A program made the translations under genes and the position numbers. Shown here piece by piece: positions 1 through 7,479 of a stretch of DNA of 39,217 bases. The DNA comes from JANYJJ01 sp038241115 (GTDB lineage Bacteria; Pseudomonadota; Gammaproteobacteria; Burkholderiales; Burkholderiaceae_C). Below the pieces are notes generated by a model. The model saw nothing but the letters and a program-made list of their open reading frames with translations. It was not told the origin of the DNA and searched no databases. Positions within the stretch are counted from its first letter, which is position 1. The number at the start of each line of letters is the position of its first letter. The stretch covers positions 1 to 39,217 of the forward strand of contig JBBRGA010000013.1 in the NCBI GenBank assembly GCA_038241115.1, read 5' to 3'.

Positions 1-653
1 TCCTCATAGAACTCCGGTTGAGCCTGCGTTGGTGCTATCGCGCCGTTCACATACAACTGTTGATTGCGCCAAGAAATCTCATCGCCTGGCACCCCGATCA
101 CTCGCTTGATGTAGTCAATGCTCGTGTCCTTCGGGTATCGAAACACCATCACATCGCCCGGTTTGGGGTCATTGAGGGCGAAGATTTTTTTGTTGATCAC
201 CGGCAGTCTCACGCCGTAGTGAAATTTGTTCACAAGGATCAAATCGCCAACCAGCAAAGTGGGAATCATCGATCCGCTGGGTATCTTGAAAGGTTCAAAC
301 AAGAACGAGCGCAACAAAAACACCACCAATATCACCGGAAACAAGCCGGCGGTCCAATCCAGCCACCAAGGCTGTGCCAAAAGCGCTTCGCGCGCCGCAG
401 AGACGTCGCCGTCTACTTTAGAGATGCCCTGCTTGGTGAGTTGACTGCGCCGCTCAGAGTCTTGCTGTTCCAGGTTATTCGCAGCAACCAGACGTTTCGG
501 GGCAAACACAAATCGTTCGACCAGCCAGTACGCGAAGGTGACGCATGTGAGTACGAACAGCAGCAGCGAGAAATTACCGCTCCACTTGCCGAGATACCAA
601 CCGCCTAAGTAAAACGCAAGCAAGCCGTAGAGCAAACCGGTCAACGCACTCAT
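1..653 (-). CDS. lepB: Signal peptidase I (5' part; gene runs off the window)
   Basis: Membrane protease that removes signal peptides from Sec-exported proteins after translocation. The 217 visible residues show two N-terminal hydrophobic segments, a third around residues 95-118, and then the serine signature PSGSMIPTL with the nucleophile near Ser128. The general-base lysine is in DYIKRVIGVPGD, near Lys183. The C-terminal part lies beyond position 1. The ATG overlaps the lepA stop by one base (TGATG), so the two genes are probably translationally coupled, as in the lepA-lepB-rnc-era arrangement common in proteobacteria. The N-terminal extension before the catalytic domain is longer than in Gram-positive SipS proteins but usual for betaproteobacterial LepB. 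The identification is firm; only the 3' end is missing. Confidence 0.95.
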   Translation of the reverse strand, partial: MSALTGLLYGLLAFYLGGWYLGKWSGNFSLLLFVLTCVTFAYWLVERFVFAPKRLVAANNLEQQDSERRSQLTKQGISKVDGDVSAAREALLAQPWWLDWTAGLFPVILVVFLLRSFLFEPFKIPSGSMIPTLLVGDLILVNKFHYGVRLPVINKKIFALNDPKPGDVMVFRYPKDTSIDYIKRVIGVPGDEISWRNQQLYVNGAIAPTQAQPEFYE

Positions 654-2461
654 CAATCGTCCACTTGAAGGATGGCCAGAAACGCTTCCTGCGGAACTTC
701 GACGGATCCGATTTGCTTCATACGTTTTTTACCGGCCTTTTGTTTGTCCAGCAGCTTGCGCTTGCGGGAAACATCGCCGCCGTAGCACTTGGCGATCACG
801 TTTTTACGCAGGGCTTTGATTGTCTCACGCGCAATGATGTTGGCACCGATGGCGGCCTGGATAGCAACGTCGTATTGCTGACGTGAAATCAACTCTCGCA
901 TCTTGGCGACCACCGCGCGACTGCGATACGCGCTCTGGCTGCGGTGGACGATGATCGACAACGCGTCGACCTTGTCACCATTGAGCAAGATATCAACTTT
1001 CACGACATCGGCAGCTCGGTTTTCTTTGAACTCGTAGTCCATGGAAGCGTAGCCGCGCGACACACTTTTCAGCTTGTCAAAAAAGTCGAGCACGATCTCA
1101 GCCAATGGCATTTCATAAGTAAGCATGACCTGGCGGCCGTGGTACGCCATGTTGAGCTGATTTCCACGCTTCAAGTTGGCCAAAGTCATGACCGGACCCA
1201 CGTAGTCTTGCGGCATATACAGATGCACCGTGACGATCGGTTCGCGTATTTCGGCAATGCGGCCGAGGTCAGGCATCTTGGACGGGTTTTCTACGCGCAA
1301 CAGGTCGCCGTTGTTCAACGCAACTTCGTACACCACGCTGGGCGCAGTGGTGATGAGGTCTTGATCGAACTCGCGCTCCAAGCGTTCCTGCACGATTTCC
1401 ATGTGCAGCAAGCCGAGGAAACCGCATCTAAAACCAAACCCCAGCGCTTGGCTGACTTCAGGTTCGTAACGCAGCGAAGAATCATTGAGCTTGAGTTTTT
1501 CGAGCGCGTCGCGAAGCTGGTCGTATTCGCTGGCTTCGGTCGGATACAAACCGGCGAACACTTGCGGCTGAATTTCTTTAAAGCCTGGCAGTGCCTCAGC
1601 GGCAGGGCCTAAATTGTTAGGCAGCTTTTTCTCGATCGTGACGGTGTCACCAACCTTTGCCGCTTGCAATTCTTTTATTCCCGCAATGATGAAACCCACC
1701 TCACCCGCGCTCAAGCTATTTCGCGGTTCCGACTTGGGACTGAAAACGCCAAGTTGATCCGCACCATAAACCGCGTTGCTGGCCATCATGCGGATGCGCT
1801 CACCTCTGTTGAGCGTGCCGTCGACCACACGCACCAACATCACCACGCCCACGTAATTGTCGAACCATGAATCGACGATCATGGCCCGCAATGGTGCGTC
1901 GACAACGCCTTTGGGTGCCGGCATGCGCGCAATCACGGCCTCCAAAATGTCGTCAATGCCCATACCAGTTTTGGCGCTGCATGGAATGGCGTCATCGGCA
2001 TCAATGCCGATCACATCTTCAATCTCTGATTTCGCATTTTCAGGATCTGCGTTGGGCAAATCCATTTTGTTCAGCACCGGCACCACCTCGACACCGAGCT
2101 CCAGCGCCGTATAGCAGTTGGCCACCGTTTGCGCTTCAACACCCTGGCTCGCATCGACAACCAACAGCGCGCCTTCGCAGGCCGACAGTGAGCGGCTCAC
2201 TTCGTACGAGAAGTCCACATGACCGGGCGTATCAATGAGGTTGAGTTGATAAGTCTGCCCATTGCGTGCCACATATCTAAGCGCCGCCGTTTGCGCTTTG
2301 ATGGTGATGCCGCGCTCGCGTTCAATGTCCATCGAATCGAGCACCTGCGCCTCCATTTCGCGGTCGCTCAAACCGCCGCAGCGCTGAATCAAACGATCAG
2401 CGAGTGTTGATTTGCCATGATCGATATGCGCAATGATGGAGAAATTTCTAATGTGATCCAT
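653..2461 (-). CDS. lepA: Elongation factor 4 (LepA), ribosome-associated translational GTPase
   Basis: 602-residue protein, the full length expected for LepA/EF4, a GTPase that binds ribosomes and affects initiation and elongation under stress. The G domain shows G1 AHIDHGKST (11-19), G3 DTPGH (77-81) and G4 NKMD (131-134). EF-G-like beta-barrel and alpha/beta domains follow, then the lysine-rich LepA C-terminal domain (RKRKLLDKQKAGKKRMKQIG). The start MDHIRNFSIIAHIDHGKST is the usual LepA N-terminus; the upstream Shine-Dalgarno is weak. Downstream, lepB overlaps the stop codon. The long leader (2462-2985) contains several hairpins, including an intrinsic terminator 116 nt upstream of the start, so expression may be set in the leader; this is inference. 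Confidence 0.97.
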   Translation of the reverse strand: MDHIRNFSIIAHIDHGKSTLADRLIQRCGGLSDREMEAQVLDSMDIERERGITIKAQTAALRYVARNGQTYQLNLIDTPGHVDFSYEVSRSLSACEGALLVVDASQGVEAQTVANCYTALELGVEVVPVLNKMDLPNADPENAKSEIEDVIGIDADDAIPCSAKTGMGIDDILEAVIARMPAPKGVVDAPLRAMIVDSWFDNYVGVVMLVRVVDGTLNRGERIRMMASNAVYGADQLGVFSPKSEPRNSLSAGEVGFIIAGIKELQAAKVGDTVTIEKKLPNNLGPAAEALPGFKEIQPQVFAGLYPTEASEYDQLRDALEKLKLNDSSLRYEPEVSQALGFGFRCGFLGLLHMEIVQERLEREFDQDLITTAPSVVYEVALNNGDLLRVENPSKMPDLGRIAEIREPIVTVHLYMPQDYVGPVMTLANLKRGNQLNMAYHGRQVMLTYEMPLAEIVLDFFDKLKSVSRGYASMDYEFKENRAADVVKVDILLNGDKVDALSIIVHRSQSAYRSRAVVAKMRELISRQQYDVAIQAAIGANIIARETIKALRKNVIAKCYGGDVSRKRKLLDKQKAGKKRMKQIGSVEVPQEAFLAILQVDD

Positions 2462-2576
2462 GCTGGCTGTTACTGCTTTTTAAGTCTGCGGTGCGCTGAA
2501 TAGAAACGGTACACCGTGTCAGCGGGTTCTCTCAATCGCGGTGCGATTGGATGTGCCTCATAAAAGTTTTGAGGCT

Positions 2577-2610
2577 AAAAAAAAGGCACGTCGAACGATT
2601 GACGCGCCTT
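2577..2610 (-). terminator. Strong rho-independent terminator, minus strand
   Basis: Read on the minus strand, a 10-bp stem with one mismatch (arms 2610-2601 and 2592-2583) closes an 8-nt loop and runs directly into eight T residues (plus-strand A-run 2577-2584). It lies about 376 nt past the mucD stop and 116 nt before the lepA start. It could end readthrough from the rpoE-mucD operon, end an unannotated transcript arising in the gap, or act as an attenuator in the lepA leader. Confidence 0.85.
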
Positions 2611-2733
2611 CCAACAAAATGTTTGGCAACTGCTTGTTGGGATTTCATTCTAACCAGAAGACCCACGCCGGACACCGCGCCATTGCTGCATATTCCCTCG
2701 TTGCAAGTGACCAACACTGTTTCTGTGCACATG

Positions 2734-2756
2734 TTATCCACAAAGCCTTGTGGATG
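2734..2756. other. Inverted pair of DnaA-box-like 9-mers forming a hairpin
   Basis: TTATCCACA at 2734-2742 matches the DnaA-box consensus exactly. Facing it, TGTGGATGA (2750-2758) is the reverse complement of TCATCCACA, one base off consensus. ATCCACAA (2736-2743) and TTGTGGAT (2748-2755) form a perfect 8-bp stem around AGCC. A degenerate third copy, GGGGATAAA, follows at 2762-2770, and the sequence then turns AT-rich. No dnaA, dnaN, rpmH or mnmG gene is nearby, so this is not called a replication origin. It may titrate DnaA or be an RNA hairpin. Confidence 0.5.
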
Positions 2757-2950
2757 AGTTGGGGATAAATTACGGATCGTTTGCTAATTGCGGTTTCAAA
2801 CCTTAAAACCAGGATTAAACAGCTCGATTATTCATTTTTTTAAATGTAATCATCGGCTGTTTTCCTCATGTTGGTAGACACCAACCTCCAATAACGAAGG
2901 GCTTATTCCTTTCGGTTTTGCCAAAAACTCATTGAGATTCCTGCATTGTG

Positions 2951-2973
2951 AAAAGACCTGACTGCGTAGTCAG
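2951..2973 (-). terminator. Weak candidate terminator just after mucD
   Basis: On the minus strand CTGACT and AGTCAG (2973-2968 and 2963-2958) form a perfect 6-bp stem with a 4-nt loop, followed by GTCTTTT. It starts 13 nt after the mucD stop. The stem is short and the T-run only four, so termination, if any, is probably partial. Confidence 0.4.
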
Positions 2974-2985
2974 CCGCTACCAAGA

Positions 2986-4467
2986 TTAGCGCGGCGGTTT
3001 CACTAGCAAGTAAGTCACACCTTCGCCACGCTTCACCAGCATGTTGATGGCCTTGGTTTTGTCGAGTTTGGCGATCAACGCATCAAACTGTTTTGCGCTG
3101 GTGACTTCAACGTTGTCAACTGCCAAAACCACATCGCCTTCACGCATTCCAGCGCGTGCCGCGGAGCCTTCAGCGGACTCCACACGCACGCCATTTTTTA
3201 CCTTTGATTCGCGCTTCTGCGCGTCAGTCAGATCGGCAACAGCGAATCCCAAGGCACCTACCGCGGCGGCGGGTGGTTTGGCAGTAGCCTTCTCTGCCGT
3301 GACGCGGGGACGTTCAGCTTCAAACTCGGCAACCACCACCGTGAGCTCTTTATAGGCACCGCGTCTGAAGACCTGCAGCGTGCCTTTGCTGCCCGGTTTG
3401 ACGCCACCAACAATGCGAGGCAAGTCGCCCGCTTTTTCTATGGTCTTGCCGTCAAACTTGGTGATGATGTCGCCTGCTTCTACGCCCGCCTTGTCGGCTG
3501 GATCACCGCTTGTCACGGCGCGAACCAAAGCGCCGACGGCTTTGCCCAAACCTATCGACTCCGCAACGTCTTTGGTGACTTGATCGATCTGCACGCCAAT
3601 GCGACCGCGGATGACCCGGCCGTTGGCACGCAGTTGGTCAGACACGCGCGTCGCTTCGTCGATTGGAATGGCAAATGAAATGCCCATGAAGCCGCCCGAG
3701 CGGCTATAAATTTGCGAGTTGATTCCAATGACTTCACCGCGCATGTTGATCAGCGGTCCGCCGGAGTTTCCGGGATTGATGGCCACATCAGTTTGAATGA
3801 AAGGCAAGAAGTCGCCGGTGTCACGGCCTTTTGCGCTGACGATGCCGGCGGTGACGGTGTTTTCCAAACCAAAAGGCGAGCCGATCGCGATGACCCATTC
3901 ACCGACCTTCAGTCGACCGACATCGCCGAGCCTGACCGAGGGCAAACCACTTGCATCGATCTTCACCAAAGCAACGTCGCTGCGCTTGTCGGCACCGATG
4001 ATCTTGGCTTTGAATTCGCGTTTGTCGGTCAGGGTGACGAACACTTCTTCCGCTCCATCGACCACATGCGCATTGGTGAGCACATAACCATCGGCATTCA
4101 AAATGAACCCGGAACCCACGCCTCGCTGTTGTGGCTCTGCATCTGGTTGCTGAGGTTGGGGCTGGTTGCGCCGCGGGTTTTGTGGTGTCCCAGGGATGGG
4201 CATGCCAAAGCGGCGAAAAAACTCGAGCATGTCTTCGTCCATCTCAGGCATGCCAGGAATCCCACTGGCACGTCCTGCGCGTGCTTTTTCTGTGGTGCGA
4301 ATGTTGACGACCGCTGGGCCCACTCGCTCGACCAGCTCCGTGAAGTCCGGCAGGGTCTGTGCCTTTGCTGGCATCGGCGCAGCCGCTGTCAACAGTGCAA
4401 CGGCAACGGTCGCCGCAGACAGGCCGGCAATCACGCGCGCTTTGGAAAACAAGAAATACTCAAACAT
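2986..4467 (-). CDS. mucD: Periplasmic serine protease, Do/MucD (DegP) family
   Basis: Periplasmic protease and chaperone that degrades misfolded envelope proteins. In the sigma-E circuit its loss raises envelope stress. The start chosen is the ATG at 4467, preceded by GGAGAGG at good spacing; the reading frame stays open further upstream into rseB but without Sec-signal features. The N-terminus is a signal peptide with a hydrophobic core at about 13-30 and cleavage probably after AKA (34-36). The S1C catalytic triad is visible: His134 (TNAHVV), Asp164 (RSDVAL) and Ser235 (NPGNSGGPL). Two PDZ domains follow (about 270-370 and 395-490). A proline/glutamine-rich insert (about 92-115) sits in the LA-loop region. 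493 residues is usual for MucD. It is the last gene of the rpoE-rseA-rseB-mucD set, 77 nt after rseB. Confidence 0.95.
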   Translation of the reverse strand: MFEYFLFSKARVIAGLSAATVAVALLTAAAPMPAKAQTLPDFTELVERVGPAVVNIRTTEKARAGRASGIPGMPEMDEDMLEFFRRFGMPIPGTPQNPRRNQPQPQQPDAEPQQRGVGSGFILNADGYVLTNAHVVDGAEEVFVTLTDKREFKAKIIGADKRSDVALVKIDASGLPSVRLGDVGRLKVGEWVIAIGSPFGLENTVTAGIVSAKGRDTGDFLPFIQTDVAINPGNSGGPLINMRGEVIGINSQIYSRSGGFMGISFAIPIDEATRVSDQLRANGRVIRGRIGVQIDQVTKDVAESIGLGKAVGALVRAVTSGDPADKAGVEAGDIITKFDGKTIEKAGDLPRIVGGVKPGSKGTLQVFRRGAYKELTVVVAEFEAERPRVTAEKATAKPPAAAVGALGFAVADLTDAQKRESKVKNGVRVESAEGSAARAGMREGDVVLAVDNVEVTSAKQFDALIAKLDKTKAINMLVKRGEGVTYLLVKPPR

Positions 4468-4544
4468 GAAGTGAACCTCTCCAGAGATATGAAAACCGCG
4501 CCCAGCAGGATGGCGGCGACGGCAACGGAATCTGTGACCCGCGA

Positions 4545-5633
4545 CTATTTTTTTCGTTCCAGTGCGGCTGCAAAAGCGCGCAAAGTAGGCACCGGTACGT
4601 CTCCCACCACCGTGAGCCACCAGTCTCCTTGGCGGCGCATCAAGGTGTGGGTTGCGCCCATGGCAGCCAACATCGGTTTTGTGTGGCGATCAGCGTTGTA
4701 GGGTTCGATGAACAATGAAACGTAAGTCAAGCCATCAGAAAAAATGGTGTGCACCGCTTGTGTGGCGGGACTGCCAGAGTTGCGCGGCTCATCTTGCGCG
4801 GCGGCATCGAGCGGCCGCTTGACGCAGCTGACCTGCACGAAGCCCGCAACTGCGGAACGCAAAGACCAGCCTTCAGCTTCGAGTTTGGTGGGCGTCAAAG
4901 TGGGCCGCAAGATACGGTATCCGTCCAATTTCTTCATGGGGCCCAGCACGAAGTCACTTTGACTTTTGATGCCAATCGCAACATCGGAGAAGGCCGAAGA
5001 CTCCAGAAGTTCGCCGCGTTCACTCAACACATCGGAGCGCAGCAATAGCCCTGAAGCCTGGTCTGACCACAAGCGATAGCCAAATCGGAACCCGTCGCGC
5101 GGCTTGACGCTCAGCACGTTCGCGTCGTGCCCCGCTACGCGTTCCACCCCCTGCTGACGTACGTCATAAAGCTCAAAGATTTTGTCGTCGCCTGCTTGTA
5201 GCAAGGACGGAAACGAAGTCATTGCCTCGCGTTGCTCCACCATTGCCACACGGCTTTGTGGCCACAAGGTGTGAACTTGGTCGTTGTGTCGGAACACATG
5301 TCGCGTTTGACCATCCAGAGAGTCGATTCGCTCGTATTGGTTGTTGCCTTCGCAGAAGTGGGCAATCCGGGCGCTGGACACCGCACTGCCGCTTGCAGTG
5401 ATCACGAAGGTGCCTTGGAAATTACGCTGGCTGGCAGCCTCGTGAATGCGCATCAGCCAAGCGCGGACTTGTTTGCGGTCTGCGGGGGCAGCCAAGGTAA
5501 CCCCTGTTGCAACCGCAGTCGATGCCTCCGCACTGGTACCAATAGATTGCGCATAAGCCGGTCCTTCGGCGACACCCAATGCAACGATGCACACGCTGGC
5601 CAGTTTCACGCGAAAAAACATCAGCGAAAACAT
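4545..5633 (-). CDS. rseB: Sigma-E factor regulatory protein RseB/MucB
   Basis: Periplasmic protein that binds the periplasmic part of RseA and shields it from the site-1 protease; lipids or lipopolysaccharide intermediates relieve this. With the start at 5633 the product is 362 residues: a signal peptide (core VKLASVCIVALGVA, cleavage near AYA-QS), then a LolA/LolB-like N-terminal domain, recognisable from the RNFQGTFVITASG segment, and a smaller C-terminal domain. The start lies one base after the rseA stop, which argues for translational coupling. An in-frame ATG four codons later (5621) is an alternative. The position between rseA and mucD supports the call, which rests on family resemblance rather than on catalytic residues. 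Confidence 0.9.
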   Translation of the reverse strand: MFSLMFFRVKLASVCIVALGVAEGPAYAQSIGTSAEASTAVATGVTLAAPADRKQVRAWLMRIHEAASQRNFQGTFVITASGSAVSSARIAHFCEGNNQYERIDSLDGQTRHVFRHNDQVHTLWPQSRVAMVEQREAMTSFPSLLQAGDDKIFELYDVRQQGVERVAGHDANVLSVKPRDGFRFGYRLWSDQASGLLLRSDVLSERGELLESSAFSDVAIGIKSQSDFVLGPMKKLDGYRILRPTLTPTKLEAEGWSLRSAVAGFVQVSCVKRPLDAAAQDEPRNSGSPATQAVHTIFSDGLTYVSLFIEPYNADRHTKPMLAAMGATHTLMRRQGDWWLTVVGDVPVPTLRAFAAALERKK

Positions 5634-5634
5634 T

Positions 5635-6306
5635 TCAAGGTTTAGGCGCTTCGGCCGCAGCGCTGCGAACGAAAGCCGATGGCACGCCGAGCATGGCCGC
5701 ACCCGCAAATTGCTTATGAGCCGCCAAATAACGGTCTAAACGGGCGTCACGCACAAGCTGCCCATTCGCCACCAAAACTTGCGGCTCAACTGCCTCTTGT
5801 GCAGCGGAATTGACGACAACTGCGCGCGCAGGCTGAACAGCCGCCAGCGTTGCCGCCGGGGTGTCGGCGATCTTCAGCGGCGCCCACGCAAGAGTCAAGC
5901 TACCCGCTACCGCCACGAAGCCCGCAGCTACCGCGGTCGGCGTAAGCCATCCCCAATTTCGCTTGGATCTGATTGCGCCGCCTGTGCCTGAGGTAGCTGG
6001 CGTCGGAGGCATCACCGCAGTTGACATCGGCGACGACAGAGGCTGAGGTGCCAACACTACCGGCTCTTCCGCCAAACGCGCGCGCAGTTTCAGCAAGAAA
6101 GCCGAGTCTTTTGCCGCAGTTGACGCCAAGTCATCAGATCGCAGTACGTCGCCTATCAATTGATAACTGTGCCACCGGGCGCGAGCTGACTCGTCGTCGC
6201 GCCATTCAACGCAAGCTGCAGCGGTGCCGTGCGCGTCGAGTTCGCCGTCGGTCAACGCCGACAGTCTCTCGGCCGCCGCCGCGTTGGTTTCAAGGTTATT
6301 GCTCAT
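5635..6306 (-). CDS. rseA: Anti-sigma-E factor RseA/MucA
   Basis: Single-pass inner-membrane anti-sigma factor that holds RpoE at the membrane until regulated proteolysis frees it. The 223-residue product begins with an RseA-type N-terminal sigma-binding domain: the segment ERLSALTDGELD, then a helical region with WRDDESARARWHSYQLIGDVLRS split over residues 35-57. A proline-rich linker and one transmembrane helix at about 120-143 come next, followed by a periplasmic tail of about 80 residues with poor conservation. The ATG at 6306 has GGAG six nt upstream and is preferred over an in-frame TTG at 6318. It lies 46 nt after rpoE and one base before rseB. Divergence within this family is high, but position and topology make the call safe. 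Confidence 0.9.
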   Translation of the reverse strand: MSNNLETNAAAAERLSALTDGELDAHGTAAACVEWRDDESARARWHSYQLIGDVLRSDDLASTAAKDSAFLLKLRARLAEEPVVLAPQPLSSPMSTAVMPPTPATSGTGGAIRSKRNWGWLTPTAVAAGFVAVAGSLTLAWAPLKIADTPAATLAAVQPARAVVVNSAAQEAVEPQVLVANGQLVRDARLDRYLAAHKQFAGAAMLGVPSAFVRSAAAEAPKP

Positions 6307-6352
6307 CAAACACTCCAAATAACTTTTTCACTGACGTTCTCAGCAACGCGCG

Positions 6353-6961
6353 TTACCAACGATGGCCCTGACGCGCGTCAAGCAACGGTTTCAGACGCTG
6401 AGAAATTGCTTCTCGCGCTCGGAAGATTCGAGAACGGACCGTGCCGATCGGACAATTCATCAGCTCGGCTATTTCCTCGTACGTCAAACCTTCAATTTCT
6501 CGAAGCGTGATGGCCTGGCGCAAATCGTCAGACAGCGCATCTATGGCAGAGTTCACTGTGGCGGCAACTTGTTTGCTCGCCAGCAAAGATTCAGGCGTTT
6601 CGCCGTCGGTGGCGTCGTTCTGTGCACTGGGGGCGTCGTCGTCATCATCTTTGGAAGCGCGGGCCGATTCAGTGACCAGAAGGTCGCGCTTGAGCTCGCC
6701 CATGGCCTTCTTGGCGGTGTTCACCGCAATGCGGTAAAGCCAGGTGTAGAAAGCGCTCTCGCCTCGAAATTTGGGGATGGCGCGGTAAGCACGGATAAAG
6801 GTTTCCTGAGCGATGTCGGGCACCAGATCGACATCACGCACCATGCGACCGATGAGCCGTTCGATACGCCGCTGGTACTTGACCACCAGCATTTCAAACG
6901 CCTTCACGTCGCCTCGTTTCACGCGCTCTACCAGCGGCGCATCTGCGTCAGGGGCATTCAT
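6353..6961 (-). CDS. rpoE: RNA polymerase sigma factor RpoE (ECF, AlgU type)
   Basis: Extracytoplasmic-function sigma factor that directs transcription of envelope-stress genes. The 202-residue protein has a sigma-2 domain (about 20-95) with VPDIAQETFIRAYRAIPKFR and the FYTWLYRIAVNTAKK helix, and a sigma-4 domain (about 135-190) with LREIEGLTYEEIAELMNCPI followed by GTVRSRIFRAREAI. The linker between them is acidic and has a run of five Asp (DDDDD). The ATG overlaps the stop of the upstream membrane-protein gene by four bases (ATGA), so it is probably co-translated with the end of the fab cluster as well as having its own promoter. I did not find a clear GAACTT/TCTGA-type autoregulatory promoter immediately upstream. 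Confidence 0.96.
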   Translation of the reverse strand: MNAPDADAPLVERVKRGDVKAFEMLVVKYQRRIERLIGRMVRDVDLVPDIAQETFIRAYRAIPKFRGESAFYTWLYRIAVNTAKKAMGELKRDLLVTESARASKDDDDDAPSAQNDATDGETPESLLASKQVAATVNSAIDALSDDLRQAITLREIEGLTYEEIAELMNCPIGTVRSRIFRAREAISQRLKPLLDARQGHRW

Positions 6962-7458
6962 TCGGTCGGCAAGAGCGGATCAGTTGTCGGTCCAAGCTCG
7001 GCGGGCCTTGTCGAATAAACAGCGCAACGAAAACCGTGCCAAGACTCGGAAAGGCCGCCGCGCTGAACCGCCAACCAACGCATCGGGCGCACGAAACCTA
7101 GCTTCGGCGATTGCTCTTGAAGACGAAAACTCAACAGCATCCAGGGACCCAGATCGATCAATACGGCAAGTTGTCCCGACCAAGGCTCCTCGCCGATCGA
7201 AGCGGCAGGTCCCAAGCGCCAAGTTTCGGTGTCCCAGCGCAAACTCATGTGTTCGCTGTGCGTTGCCGCAACCCCGAGGCACACAAGGACGGCATTGACC
7301 GTCACTGCCAGCAGCCACGTCATCGCTGTCTTCGGTTCGCTGCCGCTTGCGCACCATGCCAACGTACAAATGGAAGCGACCACCGTCAACGTCCCCACGC
7401 CGGTTCTCCACACAGCGAAGTGTTGCAGGTTGACTTGAAAGGCAGGAGATGCGCGCAT
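6958..7458 (-). CDS. Small membrane protein, YgfX/CptA-like
   Basis: 166-residue protein with two predicted transmembrane helices close together (about 14-36 and 44-65), then a soluble C-terminal part rich in Trp and Arg. This layout (two N-terminal helices, then a WRL-type beta-rich tail) resembles the YgfX/CptA membrane family, but I recognise it by layout rather than by a diagnostic motif. It sits 21 nt after fabF and overlaps the rpoE start by four bases, a position often occupied by an uncharacterised membrane protein in Burkholderiales. In E. coli YgfX pairs with the small partner SdhE; no such partner is present here. A function in the sigma-E circuit would be a guess from position only. 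Confidence 0.7.
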   Translation of the reverse strand: MRASPAFQVNLQHFAVWRTGVGTLTVVASICTLAWCASGSEPKTAMTWLLAVTVNAVLVCLGVAATHSEHMSLRWDTETWRLGPAASIGEEPWSGQLAVLIDLGPWMLLSFRLQEQSPKLGFVRPMRWLAVQRGGLSESWHGFRCAVYSTRPAELGPTTDPLLPTE

Positions 7459-7479
7459 AGAGGCGAACTTGCGCCGGAT

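Larger units (their letters stand above)
2462..2985. other. 524-nt gap between mucD and lepA: hairpins, terminator, DnaA-box-like pair
   Basis: No convincing gene is seen here. On the minus strand, going from mucD to lepA, there is a weak stem-loop (2951-2973) and an AT-rich stretch (about 2765-2865). Two facing DnaA-box-like 9-mers form an 8-bp stem at 2734-2756. A strong intrinsic terminator follows (2577-2610). Between the terminator and lepA are three further hairpins: 2556-2574, 2533-2549 (a perfect 7-bp stem with a 3-nt loop) and 2506-2517 (ACGGT/ACCGT). A 69-codon reading frame on the minus strand runs through the terminator and has no recognisable features. The stretch could be the lepA leader, a small-RNA locus, or both. 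Confidence 0.7.

Noticed and set aside
2532..2741. 69-codon minus-strand reading frame between lepA and mucD
   Set aside because: It runs through the strong terminator and the DnaA-box hairpin, has no Shine-Dalgarno or family resemblance, and is matched by similar short frames on the other strand.
2734..2865. Replication origin oriC
   Set aside because: Only two good DnaA boxes and no dnaA, dnaN, rpmH or parAB genes nearby; kept only as a DnaA-box-like pair.
3712..4701. 329-codon plus-strand reading frame
   Set aside because: Antisense to mucD and the start of its leader; composition is that of an opposite-strand frame and no motif is seen.
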